Shown here: positions 52,301 through 60,400 of the stretch, piece after piece
Numbering within the stretch: position 1 is the stretch's first letter
How the letters are laid out: each line of letters opens with the position of its first letter
Origin: Pomacea canaliculata
Taxonomy: Eukaryota; Mollusca; Gastropoda; Architaenioglossa; Ampullariidae
Assembly (NCBI RefSeq): GCF_003073045.1
Contig: NC_037590.1
Coordinates: 26,748,449-26,812,448 of the forward strand
Length of the DNA: 64,000 bases
Reading direction: 5' to 3'
Made by a program: the position numbers and the translations under genes
The notes under the pieces: model-generated
The model's input: only the letters and a program-made list of their open reading frames with translations
Databases searched by the model: none
Told to the model about the DNA's origin: nothing

Positions 52301-53389
52301 ACACCTCACACCTGTCAGTTCATCAGTGAGTCACAACAGCGTTACAGTCAGGACGACAAGCAGTCGTTTGCTCATAAAAAATATAGTTTTCTTTTTGATG
52401 TTTACTGATTTAACTATACATAAGTTTCTGTACAATATTTATGTTTATCTACAACGACCTGACAGTTTATGTGTTTCATTTTAAAGATTTCCAGGTATCT
52501 TGCTAACAAGGAGCTTGTGGAGTCCTTAACTCATCTCCGAAAACCATTTTCATGTGAGTTCATGAACAGATGAGGTCTGTACCTGACCCACTACACTGTA
52601 CTTACTTATCACAATGAGCGCTAGTGGAATGCGGGGCTTTGAGCAAGTAGTTGTGGGGTCTCTCTAGAGTGGCATAACATCGCGCGGTAATAACTGAAAT
52701 ACTGTTTTCTAATAATAATAAAAATTGGACAGTAGAAATTTTGAAAGAAATACTTTTGGGAAGAAGCATTCATTCCGATTTTCATGAGGTGGCGAACTCG
52801 CCCTTGAACGCCATGTCGCCCCACAGGTCATGTCTTCAACAAAGGATTCTCTCGTCAAATTTGATAAGCTTTCTGATGTGAGGGAAACCTCATGGAGAAA
52901 AACGGCTTGAAAAGTAATGTGCAAACGGAATTTACTTTTACTCCTTTGAAAGGGGAGGCGATTTGACTTCTTGGAATTTCAAAGATTGTGACAACTAGGG
53001 ATTATCTCCCTCTCCCGAGGTACCATCCCAGTTGCCCCTGGTCGCCACCCACCATAGCGCCGGTGTCGGAAAATGATATGTTTCAGATCCATGTGACTAA
53101 TATCTTTTATCTTTCTGAAGCATTCCATTAGCTTCTACTGGATGATTGTGTGTTTGCTTGGCTGCCTGCGTGCGTGCGTCTGTGCGAGTTTACTGGAACG
53201 TAGTGAAAGTGAGAGGTTTGTTTACAATAATTTTGACAACACTAAAAGTGTAAAGAACATGCAATCAAATCTGTATTTTGGTGATGACACTGTCACGTGT
53301 TGAGCAAACAGAACCAGTCTCTGATGTGTAATGTTGTAGGGACACATGAGAGGGCGAGAGTGCATCAGCTGCTGAAGGCGCAGTCCTGA
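40945..53389 (+). CDS. Unrecognised disordered protein, about 17 exons, frame broken in places
   Basis: A chain of short exons with good GT/AG sites. They encode a Ser/Arg/Asp/Glu/Gln-rich, mostly disordered protein with no membrane segment, coiled coil or domain that I recognise. Junctions agree in phase without exception from 45109 through 46224, 46803, 47680, 48049 and 48561 to 49838, and again from the exon ending 50302 to 50750, and from 50934 to the stop TGA at 53387-53389. The linked stretches share composition. The frame breaks inside 49838-50302 and at the 50750/50934 junction; the latter fits one missing base, the former needs more than that. The 5' part (40945-44791) has uncertain links. 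The C-terminus reads RYLANKELVESLTHLRKPFS then WTHERARVHQLLKAQS. It faces the GH81 gene tail-to-tail, 920 bp apart. No function can be stated. Confidence 0.68.
41233..41341. repeat. GAT/GAC microsatellite
   Basis: About 35 trinucleotide units alternating in blocks GAT and GAC. It makes poly-Asp and poly-Ser frames on the two strands. Confidence 0.95.
42835..42935 (+). CDS. Disordered-protein gene, weak exon candidate
   Basis: Flanked by ACACAG and GTAGGC, it reads MEFTSVMVTGSSVSTGRFSS and on in the phase left by the exon ending 41077 (phase 2 to 1). It does not connect in phase with the preferred frame of the next exon, so it may be spurious. Confidence 0.3.
43619..43806 (-). repeat. Interspersed repeat copy 3
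   Basis: On the minus strand this contains the whole order of blocks seen in 25933-26013 and 26616-26746: an oligo-T run, AACGAGGCT, GCTTCCGGTTTAG, GGCTCGCCGAGACTAACAGC, TTCACAAGAGGCTAAG and GTCTCGGCAGGACAGACAAG. It is the longest of the three copies. Confidence 0.75.
43962..44124 (+). CDS. Disordered-protein gene, exon
   Basis: Acceptor TATGTTTCAG, donor GTTTGT. Two frames are fully open. The one beginning KSVSSYTKLVTTSQNL (phase 0 to 1) joins in phase with the next exon; the other, beginning EECVELHKAGNN (phase 1 to 2), joins the preceding candidate instead. Confidence 0.5.
44632..44791 (+). CDS. Disordered-protein gene, exon
   Basis: Only one frame is open: SGDEEARLTSWEQFL, then KPIIAPDGYIPNSVIRAVLG and on to the donor GTGAGA. 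It begins at a tandem NAG-NAG acceptor (GCAGCAG), so one residue may be optional. It ends in phase 2 whereas the most natural frame of the next exon needs phase 0, which one missing base would explain. Confidence 0.62.
45109..45261 (+). CDS. Disordered-protein gene, exon
   Basis: 153 nt, phase 0 on both sides, encoding AAPQPTLKAPDPIVAALSSS and a polar stretch ending HTEMA. Acceptor CTCACAG, donor GTAAGA. Confidence 0.6.
45644..45668 (+). CDS. Disordered-protein gene, candidate 25-nt microexon
   Basis: TTTGCAG and GTAAGT flank 25 nt. Its length converts the phase 0 end of the previous exon into the phase 1 start needed by the next, adding CLTSGSFL. Confidence 0.45.
45787..45884 (+). CDS. Disordered-protein gene, exon
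   Basis: Basic, Ser-rich KSRKSPRSGRRSAQRTPSAS then DTKSQGRQEAKK. Acceptor GTTTAG, donor GTAGAA, phases 1 to 0, joining the next exon in frame. Confidence 0.65.
46224..46368 (+). CDS. Disordered-protein gene, exon
   Basis: Encodes KSSADITKQMLRTRTRADVE and on to SQFKLNNVL. Acceptor TTTCAG, donor GTGAGT, phases 0 to 1. Confidence 0.75.
46803..46947 (+). CDS. Disordered-protein gene, exon
   Basis: Encodes ATTDPTTTISKQFNSKGLND then an acidic segment FEDDMLDVCDDRDNGDEE ending in a Ser run. The acceptor GACTTTTAG was chosen because it gives the only open frame in phase with the previous exon. Donor GTAAGT. Confidence 0.72.
47680..47753 (+). CDS. Disordered-protein gene, exon
   Basis: RITDRSLSRHSGDTRGQSLE then FSHA. 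Acceptor TTTGTAG, donor GTAGCG, phases 2 to 1. Confidence 0.7.
48049..48137 (+). CDS. Disordered-protein gene, exon
   Basis: SPRPSARDHHVVVFEEGHAS then SDSGRGTLG. Acceptor GTCCAG, donor GTGAGT, phases 1 to 0. Confidence 0.72.
48561..48639 (+). CDS. Disordered-protein gene, exon
   Basis: TPAATTDFATQESLAAQPAG then QHTSAE. Acceptor CTTGCAG, donor GTGAGT, phases 0 to 1. It joins the exon at 49838 in phase if the CAA-repeat candidate is skipped. Confidence 0.72.
49269..49464 (+). CDS. Candidate optional exon with Asn/Ser or Gln tract
   Basis: After a CCCCACAG acceptor the frame KFQPRVVSNNSN runs through a long AAC/AGC tract and then a Ser-rich, protein-like SASDVSLSSIYNSSLSVSLD to a stop at 49462-49464. 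A possible donor at GATGAC|GTACAC would end it at 49440. It matches neither neighbour in phase, so it may be an alternative last exon or not used. Confidence 0.33.
49291..49377. repeat. CAA/CAG microsatellite
   Basis: About 29 units, CAG-rich at the left end and pure CAA at the right, inside the candidate exon 49269-49464. Confidence 0.95.
49838..50302 (+). CDS. Disordered-protein gene, acidic exon with shifting frame
   Basis: Three open stretches of similar composition follow one another in different frames. The first, PETWKNSLESDSQERKEADT and on to TSEVDI, stops at 49998. The second, from about 50021, DSQDRETGEAHEETHSIGIP to YAREQT, stops near 50174. The third, ADHVMMMGSEAKETFKSPLR to TVRIHK, ends in phase 0 at the donor GTGGGT and joins the next exon correctly. 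Repeated GACTCACAAGA-type words make indels likely here. Acceptor ATCCAG. Confidence 0.55.
50587..50750 (+). CDS. Disordered-protein gene, exon
   Basis: EQDSYIGEGFCYDHVVEDVY then HQPLLKPLQRNDVTDQDVAK and on to ARHAQCK. Acceptor TCGCAG, donor GTAAGT, phases 0 to 2. One of the most protein-like exons of this gene. Confidence 0.75.
50934..51157 (+). CDS. Disordered-protein gene, exon with probable frame break
   Basis: In phase with the previous exon it begins IPGEIVYRLSQPQSTPQ and stops near 51045. One base over, the whole exon is open and includes MGATSHMREYLSPDMRADHL, ending in the phase needed by the next exon. One missing base would reconcile them. Acceptor TCTCACAG, donor GTGAGT. Confidence 0.65.
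51595..51832 (+). CDS. Disordered-protein gene, exon
   Basis: VGVTRGLQGRLPALACHGGQ, then EPEPGPGLKAVDPIVRHQHQ and on to KKMHHYTS. Acceptor TCCCAG, donor GTAGGT, phases 2 to 0. Confidence 0.7.
52487..52553 (+). CDS. Disordered-protein gene, exon
   Basis: ISRYLANKELVESLTHLRKP then FS. Acceptor TTTTAAAG, donor GTGAGT, phases 0 to 1. Confidence 0.7.
53340..53389 (+). CDS. Disordered-protein gene, terminal exon
   Basis: WTHERARVHQLLKAQS and then TGA at 53387-53389. Acceptor TGTTGTAG, in phase with the exon ending 52553. A (CAA)n repeat begins 25 bp after the stop. Confidence 0.65.
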
Positions 53390-53416
53390 TGTCCGACCTG
53401 ATGACAACACGGAGTC

Positions 53417-53454
<38 letters not shown>

Positions 53455-54308
53455 CGCCTTGTCTGCATCTCCGGCTACCTACACTTGTGTCAGTGTGTCG
53501 CACGCTTGTCTTTTACCATGCCAGATGTGTCATGTCAACACCTGTTTCTAGATGTGTCATGTCAACTGTTTCTAGATGTGTTTTGCGAGATGATTTACAC
53601 TCTGCAGACTAATGAGCCATTCACCATTTCTTTGTAATGTCCAACTCAGCACCGACCTTTCAGCAAGAGCCGTAACTCGCCGCGTAGATCAACTAAACTA
53701 TTTCCAGCGATGTTTCCATATTATACAACAACAAATCTAAATGTGAAGAACTTTAACTTTTCTTGGGGACATTGACAAGACAGAGTGTGTGTGTGTGTCG
53801 GTGTGACCCTCGACAGATAATGAAAATGTGCTGGCATGTAAAGTGGTCAGAGGCATCGTGCATAGCTCATGATTCTAGAGATGATCATTTTCTCTCATAG
53901 ACCAATATTTATCTTTAAGCTGTGATTTTTTCTGGTTTGAAAAGATACTTCGTTTAGTTCCTTTTTATATGTAACAGTTATTGCACATTGAAAGACTACA
54001 GACTATGACTAGCTGTCAGGAAAACTGAGATGTTGTCCTCAGCGCTTAGTGCTCTTCAGCGCTGCACAGTACGACAAGTCCAGGATGAACATGTAACAAG
54101 CCGGTATGGCCAATGTGGACCACATCACAAATCCCGAACAGCTGAAGAGAAGAAGAGAGGCCGAGCTTGAAACAAGAAATGTATAAATCAGTGCAATGCT
54201 CCATTCTTTAGTGATGTTAACAGTTTAATTTAAGTGCAGTCAATGAACCGTCATCACATAACAGTTATGACTAGGACAAATCATTACTCATTTTATATGT
54301 CTTTCATA
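53390..54308. other. Tail-to-tail gap between the disordered-protein and GH81 genes
   Basis: About 920 bp with a CAA repeat and a partial duplication of TAGATGTGTCATGTCAAC (about 53.52-53.58 kb). Both 3' UTRs should fall here. No clear AATAAA was identified for either gene. Confidence 0.6.
53414..53456. repeat. (CAA)n microsatellite
   Basis: About 14 pure CAA units in the 3' flank of the disordered-protein gene. Confidence 0.95.
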
Positions 54309-54461
54309 TCAAGTTGAGCCATAGATAAAGAGAAGTGTGCTGGCAGCACCACTCCCGGCCACCAGATCCTGCGGCCGCTTGGTCCTCAGGTAGTCGGCCG
54401 CCCGCGTCCTGTGAGCCTCGTCAAGGGGAGCCATGGCGGCGTAGCAAAATGCCTGCCAACC
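54309..54461 (-). CDS. GH81 gene, terminal exon 17
   Basis: GWQAFCYAAMAPLDEAHRTR to LVAGSGAASTLLFIYGST, then TGA at 54311-54309. The Gly-Ala-Ser-x-Thr-x4-Y ending corresponds to the usual GH81 C-terminal helix. Acceptor TTGCAG. Confidence 0.88.
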   Translation of the reverse strand, partial: GWQAFCYAAMAPLDEAHRTRAADYLRTKRPQDLVAGSGAASTLLFIYGST

Positions 54462-57400
54462 CTGCAACCACAGTCACAGTTGTCATCATGTTGTTTTCAG
54501 GCTATACTTACACATGTCACGACAGCCCTAAAAATGGTCAAGAAAATGTGAGACACTGTGATATAAAGTAGATGACTCGTCCTCACCTTCTCCTCTTTAC
54601 AGTTGTCTTAGACATGAAGAACAAGCTCTTCAAAGGAATTAATATTTCAACCACTTGGCTTACGTATTTGTTTAATCTGTTTCCAGCTGTCTAGTCTAGG
54701 TGTTTAGTCCGGTTGCTTTGTCTAGTTTATTTCCATGTTTGCTGTCAGTATGCGTGAAATTAATCTTATTCTAAAAACGCTTATTATTCTTGCATTAACA
54801 GAATCTTTAAACAAACTTTTTGTTGTCCTTTTTGAGAAAATCCGCACTTTTCAGATAATTTCCCAGTCGTTTTAAGTGATGTTTTGTACTTTCTGAATTG
54901 ACAATGTTTCGCAAAAGGTAGTGCCTCACTGTTTTCGTCATGAAGAATCTGTCCAACGTTACAAAATGGTGAAATTACAAATTCTGTACAACACTTGTTT
55001 TTGCGTGATTGTCAATTGTGGCGACGAGGGCTAGACTCTATGAGACACTTTCAATGAGGCAAGCTGTTAGCGATACATCATCTCTCAGCCAGGTGCACCA
55101 GCGGCCACGAGCTAATCTCGCTTCCTGTAAAGGAGATTTGAAGCAACTTCAAAGAATTTCTTCCGAAATCCTGGCCACGTAGGGAGAAGTCGTCGTCTGC
55201 AAGGATCCAGTTTCTACCGAACTTTTATTGCAAACGATGAGCTTCTGACGACTGTTTCCTTCGACCTACATGTGTCGAAGTACATGCAACGGTCACTTCT
55301 AACTGCGGTGGTCGCTATTCATTGAGATGAAGGTGCTACTCACTGAGGTCAGCTCCCGGAAGTCGTGGTCGTTGGGATCCACCTTGGAGTAGTCAGCAGC
55401 CAGACGTGGGTTAATGGCCATCTCACATATTTCCTTGATGCTTCCCGCCCATTCCTGCACCATTACATCACAGAACAAATTTCATCATCTATGTCCTGTG
55501 TTACTGTAAAGTACACTGCCTAAGACGAACAATTCTCGCTACAATGGGAAAATGTGGTCTTAACTAGAAAGTACGTGTTCTAGCTCTAGCAATGAAGGAA
55601 TGCTGAATATCCGCTAGTCATAACTCCATCCTCTGCCGCACCATCGAACTTCAGTAAATGTGAAAGGTGTGGTGACTGACCTGGTCCACCCAGTGCTTGG
55701 ACACTGCCGTGATGGGTATGACCTGTATGCCCACCAGACACCCGTGACGCATGGGGAAGCGGTTGGGATCACAAGGCCAGTCCAGTGTGTACACGTACCA
55801 TGCCCCTTCAGCAATTTGTCCCACCACGCCAGTTTTTTGGAGCATCGGCGGGAAATGATTCCTGTTGTGCGCCCTCACCTGACAGGGAAATTAAGATACC
55901 TTGAAGATCATCCAAAGCTACACGAGTTTTCTGTTTCTGAGTACTGTCTTAATATCGCGAGCTGTGTGATTATTGCTTCTGCAAAGAGCTCAGACATAGA
56001 GGCTCTCGTAATCAAGAAAATCAGACTAGTGCCAGATGAGAAATGAGAGCTGAAATACATCATCAGAAAGGCTGGGTATTTGAAACAAAACAACATACAC
56101 AAAAACTGCCTAGCCTACAAAATAATGTCATCACGAAGCTAAAAAATAAATAATGTTGCATTCGAGGAGGCCATTGAAATCATGCCAAAAACAAAAACCT
56201 CGACGATCTCTTACCTGCCAGTACTCTCGCACTGAAGCAATCTCCATGGCCAGGTGTAGTTGGCCTGCGTGCTTCAGATACGGGTCGTTGAACGCGTCAC
56301 CGAGAGCCGCTAGAGCGTGGTAGCAGTTGATGCTCTGCAAACAAAACAGTCTTATCAGCCTGTTACAGTTTAGTCAGGATGTCTTACAGCCAGTAACACC
56401 ACAGTTCAGTTCATTCACGATATTCACAGCCTCTAGACACCAGTCACGTGCAAAGCTTACTTCGGAAGCTGACTCCTCCTGCCTCTCGCCGGGCCCCAGC
56501 CCCGAGGCCCAGGAAAAGCCGTTGTAGATGTCCTGGTGCCGGACCACGGGGAAGTGGGGGTCGCGCCAGCTGGGATTGCCCACGTCCCTAGCCACCAGGT
56601 ATATCCTGTCCTTGTGGTCTGGACACACACACACCATGCACTTGCTGAGCACTCGTAGATAAATGACAACGACTCTTTCTGTTTATAAATGATCTTTATA
56701 TTTAAACAACAAGCAGGTATTCATGCTTGTGTGTCCACTATGTCAGGTTCATGCATACACGTGCATGCTTATATACTGTGTAGACATGTATGTCAATATG
56801 AAGTGTTTGGAATACATACACACACAAATAGAGAGATCAAGAGAGAGAGAGATGGTGGAAGCAGAAAACCTGTTGATTTCCAAGGTTGATTGTCCATCAG
56901 CCATTCAGCGAAAGTTAGTTACCTGCCCCCCAACCTGGGTGGTATTTGACGTAGTAAGCCATAGCATACAGGAAGTAGCCCAGGTGAAAATGGTGGTCGT
57001 TATAGTAGGGGAAGCCATAGTCGACCCCCCAGTCCAGATCTCCGTTGGTGGCCCTCAAGAAAAGTCCGCCCCACACAGTGTCGTAGTGAAACTTCCACAT
57101 GTTATCCAGTGTGTCTGCAATAGGTACAGACAGGTGTTCACAACTTTGCTTATGACTAGAGAATGAACATCACTGATTTCAACTGCAATTTTTTTACATC
57201 ATAAATTATTTTCACGTTAGAATGACACTTCAAAAACTACTTTTGAAAGGGCAGAGGAACAATTAATAGTGATCTCACAATTTTTATGGGAAACTCCTGT
57301 CATTGCTTAATGTGTAAGTAGCTGTGGTTGCAACCAAGTTATGAGCGAAGGAATGACTTGTATTTGTAGCCATGATAATGGAAAGATTATATGGTCCTCA

Positions 57401-60400
57401 AAGCAACAGGGTGATACCACCATCCGTCCATAGCCATGAGTCCGGCATATTCCACCTACTTGAAAGCATTAGAACAATGAGTATCCCAGGAAGCAGTGTG
57501 ACTATTACTCACCCTCCACCCGGAGCCACTTGCTCAAACATTGCCCGATCATTGTGTCCAAATCACGGAAATGACTTGTTCCAAACGCCCTGTCACACAA
57601 TCATCACATTATGTCGACAGTTTGGATTTCATAGACAGGGGTGGCCTTTAAAATGTAATAAAACTCTTGCGCTTTTGTTTTTCGGGAAATAGATGCAAGT
57701 GATGAGACAATCCAAGGCGATCGTTAGCTTTGCTACTGCACGTGGAGCACGGGTTACATCGAATGGTCACATTAACATTCTACCAAGACAATTTGTGCAG
57801 TTGTGACACAATAGCTTATAACATGTCTGACAGACTGAAGGTATACGCTGGTTTTACCTGGAGATGGAAGCCAGGCGAGTTGCCATGCCGATGGCCTTGC
57901 CGGCGTTGTAGCTGTCGGAGTGAGCGCACACGGCGTCCAGGTTGACGTTGGCGGCGTCTCGCTGTATGGCACTGATAATATCCTGTAGTCACAGGCAGGT
58001 ACACTCTTATATTCTCTTATATATACAGACTCTTATATATATATATACAACTCTTATATTCTAGTACTGTGTCGTCACAAGCAGACATACCCTGCCCTCA
58101 CAGCCAGACAGCTATTCTATCCTCACAGGCACACCACCCTAAAGAACCTGTCTGATTCTTCATGTGTCACACAATACGCAACGGCTGGCATCCATGCAAA
58201 CTCTGTTCCTCTCCCCCCACCGCCAGGTGGCACTCACGTTGAGCTGCGCGCCGTTCTGCTTGATGCGGTTGACGGCAGCCGTGTCGGGGTCCACCGGCGT
58301 GTGCGGCACGTCGTACTGCTGCAGCCAGCTGTTGCCCTCGTACGTGCGGAAGCCGAAGACCGAGTCCCGCAGGTTGCTGGCGAACTGACTCCTCATGTTG
58401 TATTCCTGAACACAGACGTTCACATCGATCATTATCACGCAAGTTGTATTCAGGAGGACAGACGTCCATAACTATTGTTACACTGTTGTCAAAGTTATTT
58501 TGTATGGGCAAGGAGAAAGGACTGTAAATTGTGGCTAAATAATTATAAGAAAAATTCTATCTTATCATTATACGGGAGTGTGATGGTAAAATTACGATTC
58601 AAGATCTTGGGCATCTAGTTATCATATGACAGTGCAATTTTGTAATAGATGTGACATACGTGGGTATGTATGTACTCCCAACACACTGTCATGTACCTGA
58701 TGAGGCAAGGTGACCATCAGAAGCTGCCTGGACGTTGGGTGGCCGTTCTGGTCCACAGGGTTCCAGTCAAAGCTAAGATACGCTTTGGCTCTTGAGTCAC
58801 TAACACAGGAACTGACTGTGGGCTTGTAGGAGTAGATGCCATGATACTGGTCCAGAGCGTTGCTCTTAGAAGTATCCCCTTTTGGTCCAACTCCCAAGTA
58901 CCCCAACTGGACAAGGCCCGAGTAGCGGCCACCCGACTGTGGCTCAAAGGAAATTTCGCTGGTGCCGGAGTTCACTGAGGCCCGCACGGGGCTGGAGAAG
59001 TACAGGATGAATTTTCTCGTTTGTCCGCTCAGCGCACCACCCGGCTCGTCAAGCTCCAAGAGAAATTTAGTATTGGAGCTGAGAGCAAAGGGTTGGGTGT
59101 CGCCCGGCCTAGTAGTTGGGTTGCCAGGGGCGGAAGTGACGTGTGTACCACCTGAGCTGCTGACAGTAGAGCCATCGCACTTGCCATGGAAAGGAGCCTG
59201 TAGCCAGTTTTCGAGAGGAAGTGTTGTAACGCTTATAATGTTGACTGCCAGTCTGCCACACACCACAAAAATGGCGAGGTTAGACAAAATACTTGTATAA
59301 AATACGCACGGACTCAAATGAATGTTCACACATTCAAAGACATGTACCTGAGATATATATATATTATGCGGGAGTAGTCAGAACAAGGACTAGAATTTTC
59401 TTTAACTACAGGCAGTGCACACAGTCACTTACTTGTAGTCTGCACTGGGAGCCTGTGCGTGGATGGTAACACGGTTGCCTTGCTGTGAACACGTGCTTGC
59501 ATCACAATTGTGCATGCCGGGAACGAACTGACTCGTCCACAGTGAGGCGCTTTCCACGGCAAACTGGATCTGTTGACATGATGTGGCTTGAGTTAGCGCA
59601 GTCTGTTGTCCACCACTCACACATCCCTAGTGTCATGTCACTCTGGCATTGAACACCAGCTACTTTATTTCATGATGCATCAAGCGACATCACGCAATGG
59701 ATAGAGTATCTATGATCAATTTGTCAGCAAAAGATGTCATAGTGACAAAGTGTTTGTAATATTATCAGTTCAAACATTCCAGCCATCGTCGGATCTGATC
59801 TCTGAGCTTCCTGTCCAGTTGTCCGTCACCAGAGCAGCCCTATACCCGTACCTGGCCAACGCTCTTGATGGTGACGTCAGCGAGGTCGATCTGGATGGTC
59901 AGTCGTCTGTCGCTGCTGCACGTGGCGGAGAGAGAGATGTCCGCCACGCCACGTCTCCGCCGGTTGCAGTGCGCCCTCTGGGGGGCGTTGCCCCAGTCAT
60001 TGGGAAGCACGTACTTGCCGATGACGTTGACAGCATAGCTCATCTCCCCTGCATCAAACAGTAACCGCACTTGTCTGGCATGTACAGTAACAGAGCTAGT
60101 AGAACCCAGTTTTAAAAGAAAAATCAAACTGGCTTCAGATTTAAGATATTAGGGGCTATGGAGGAGCGAATCATACAGGTCAATGAACAACTTGTAACGG
60201 AACAAGTATAGTCCAGCGTTTCATGAAGTCACGTGTGAAGGTTCCAGTAAAGTTCTGGCTGGGCCATTGGCCAACATAATGAGATAGACCAGACTCAGTT
60301 GCCAATACTTTGGGACTTCGATGGCATTTCGACGGTTTGAGGCTTCGGTACTGTGCCCATGTTAAGAACGATCTAAACAGCAGGGAAGTCAATACGGCAA

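Noticed and set aside
54039..54141. Minus-strand segment after an acceptor-like TTCAG encoding a hydrophobic GFVMWSTLAIPACYMFILDL tail
   Set aside because: It would need a phase 2 donor from the last GH81 exon, and none is present. The GH81 reading already ends naturally at 54309.
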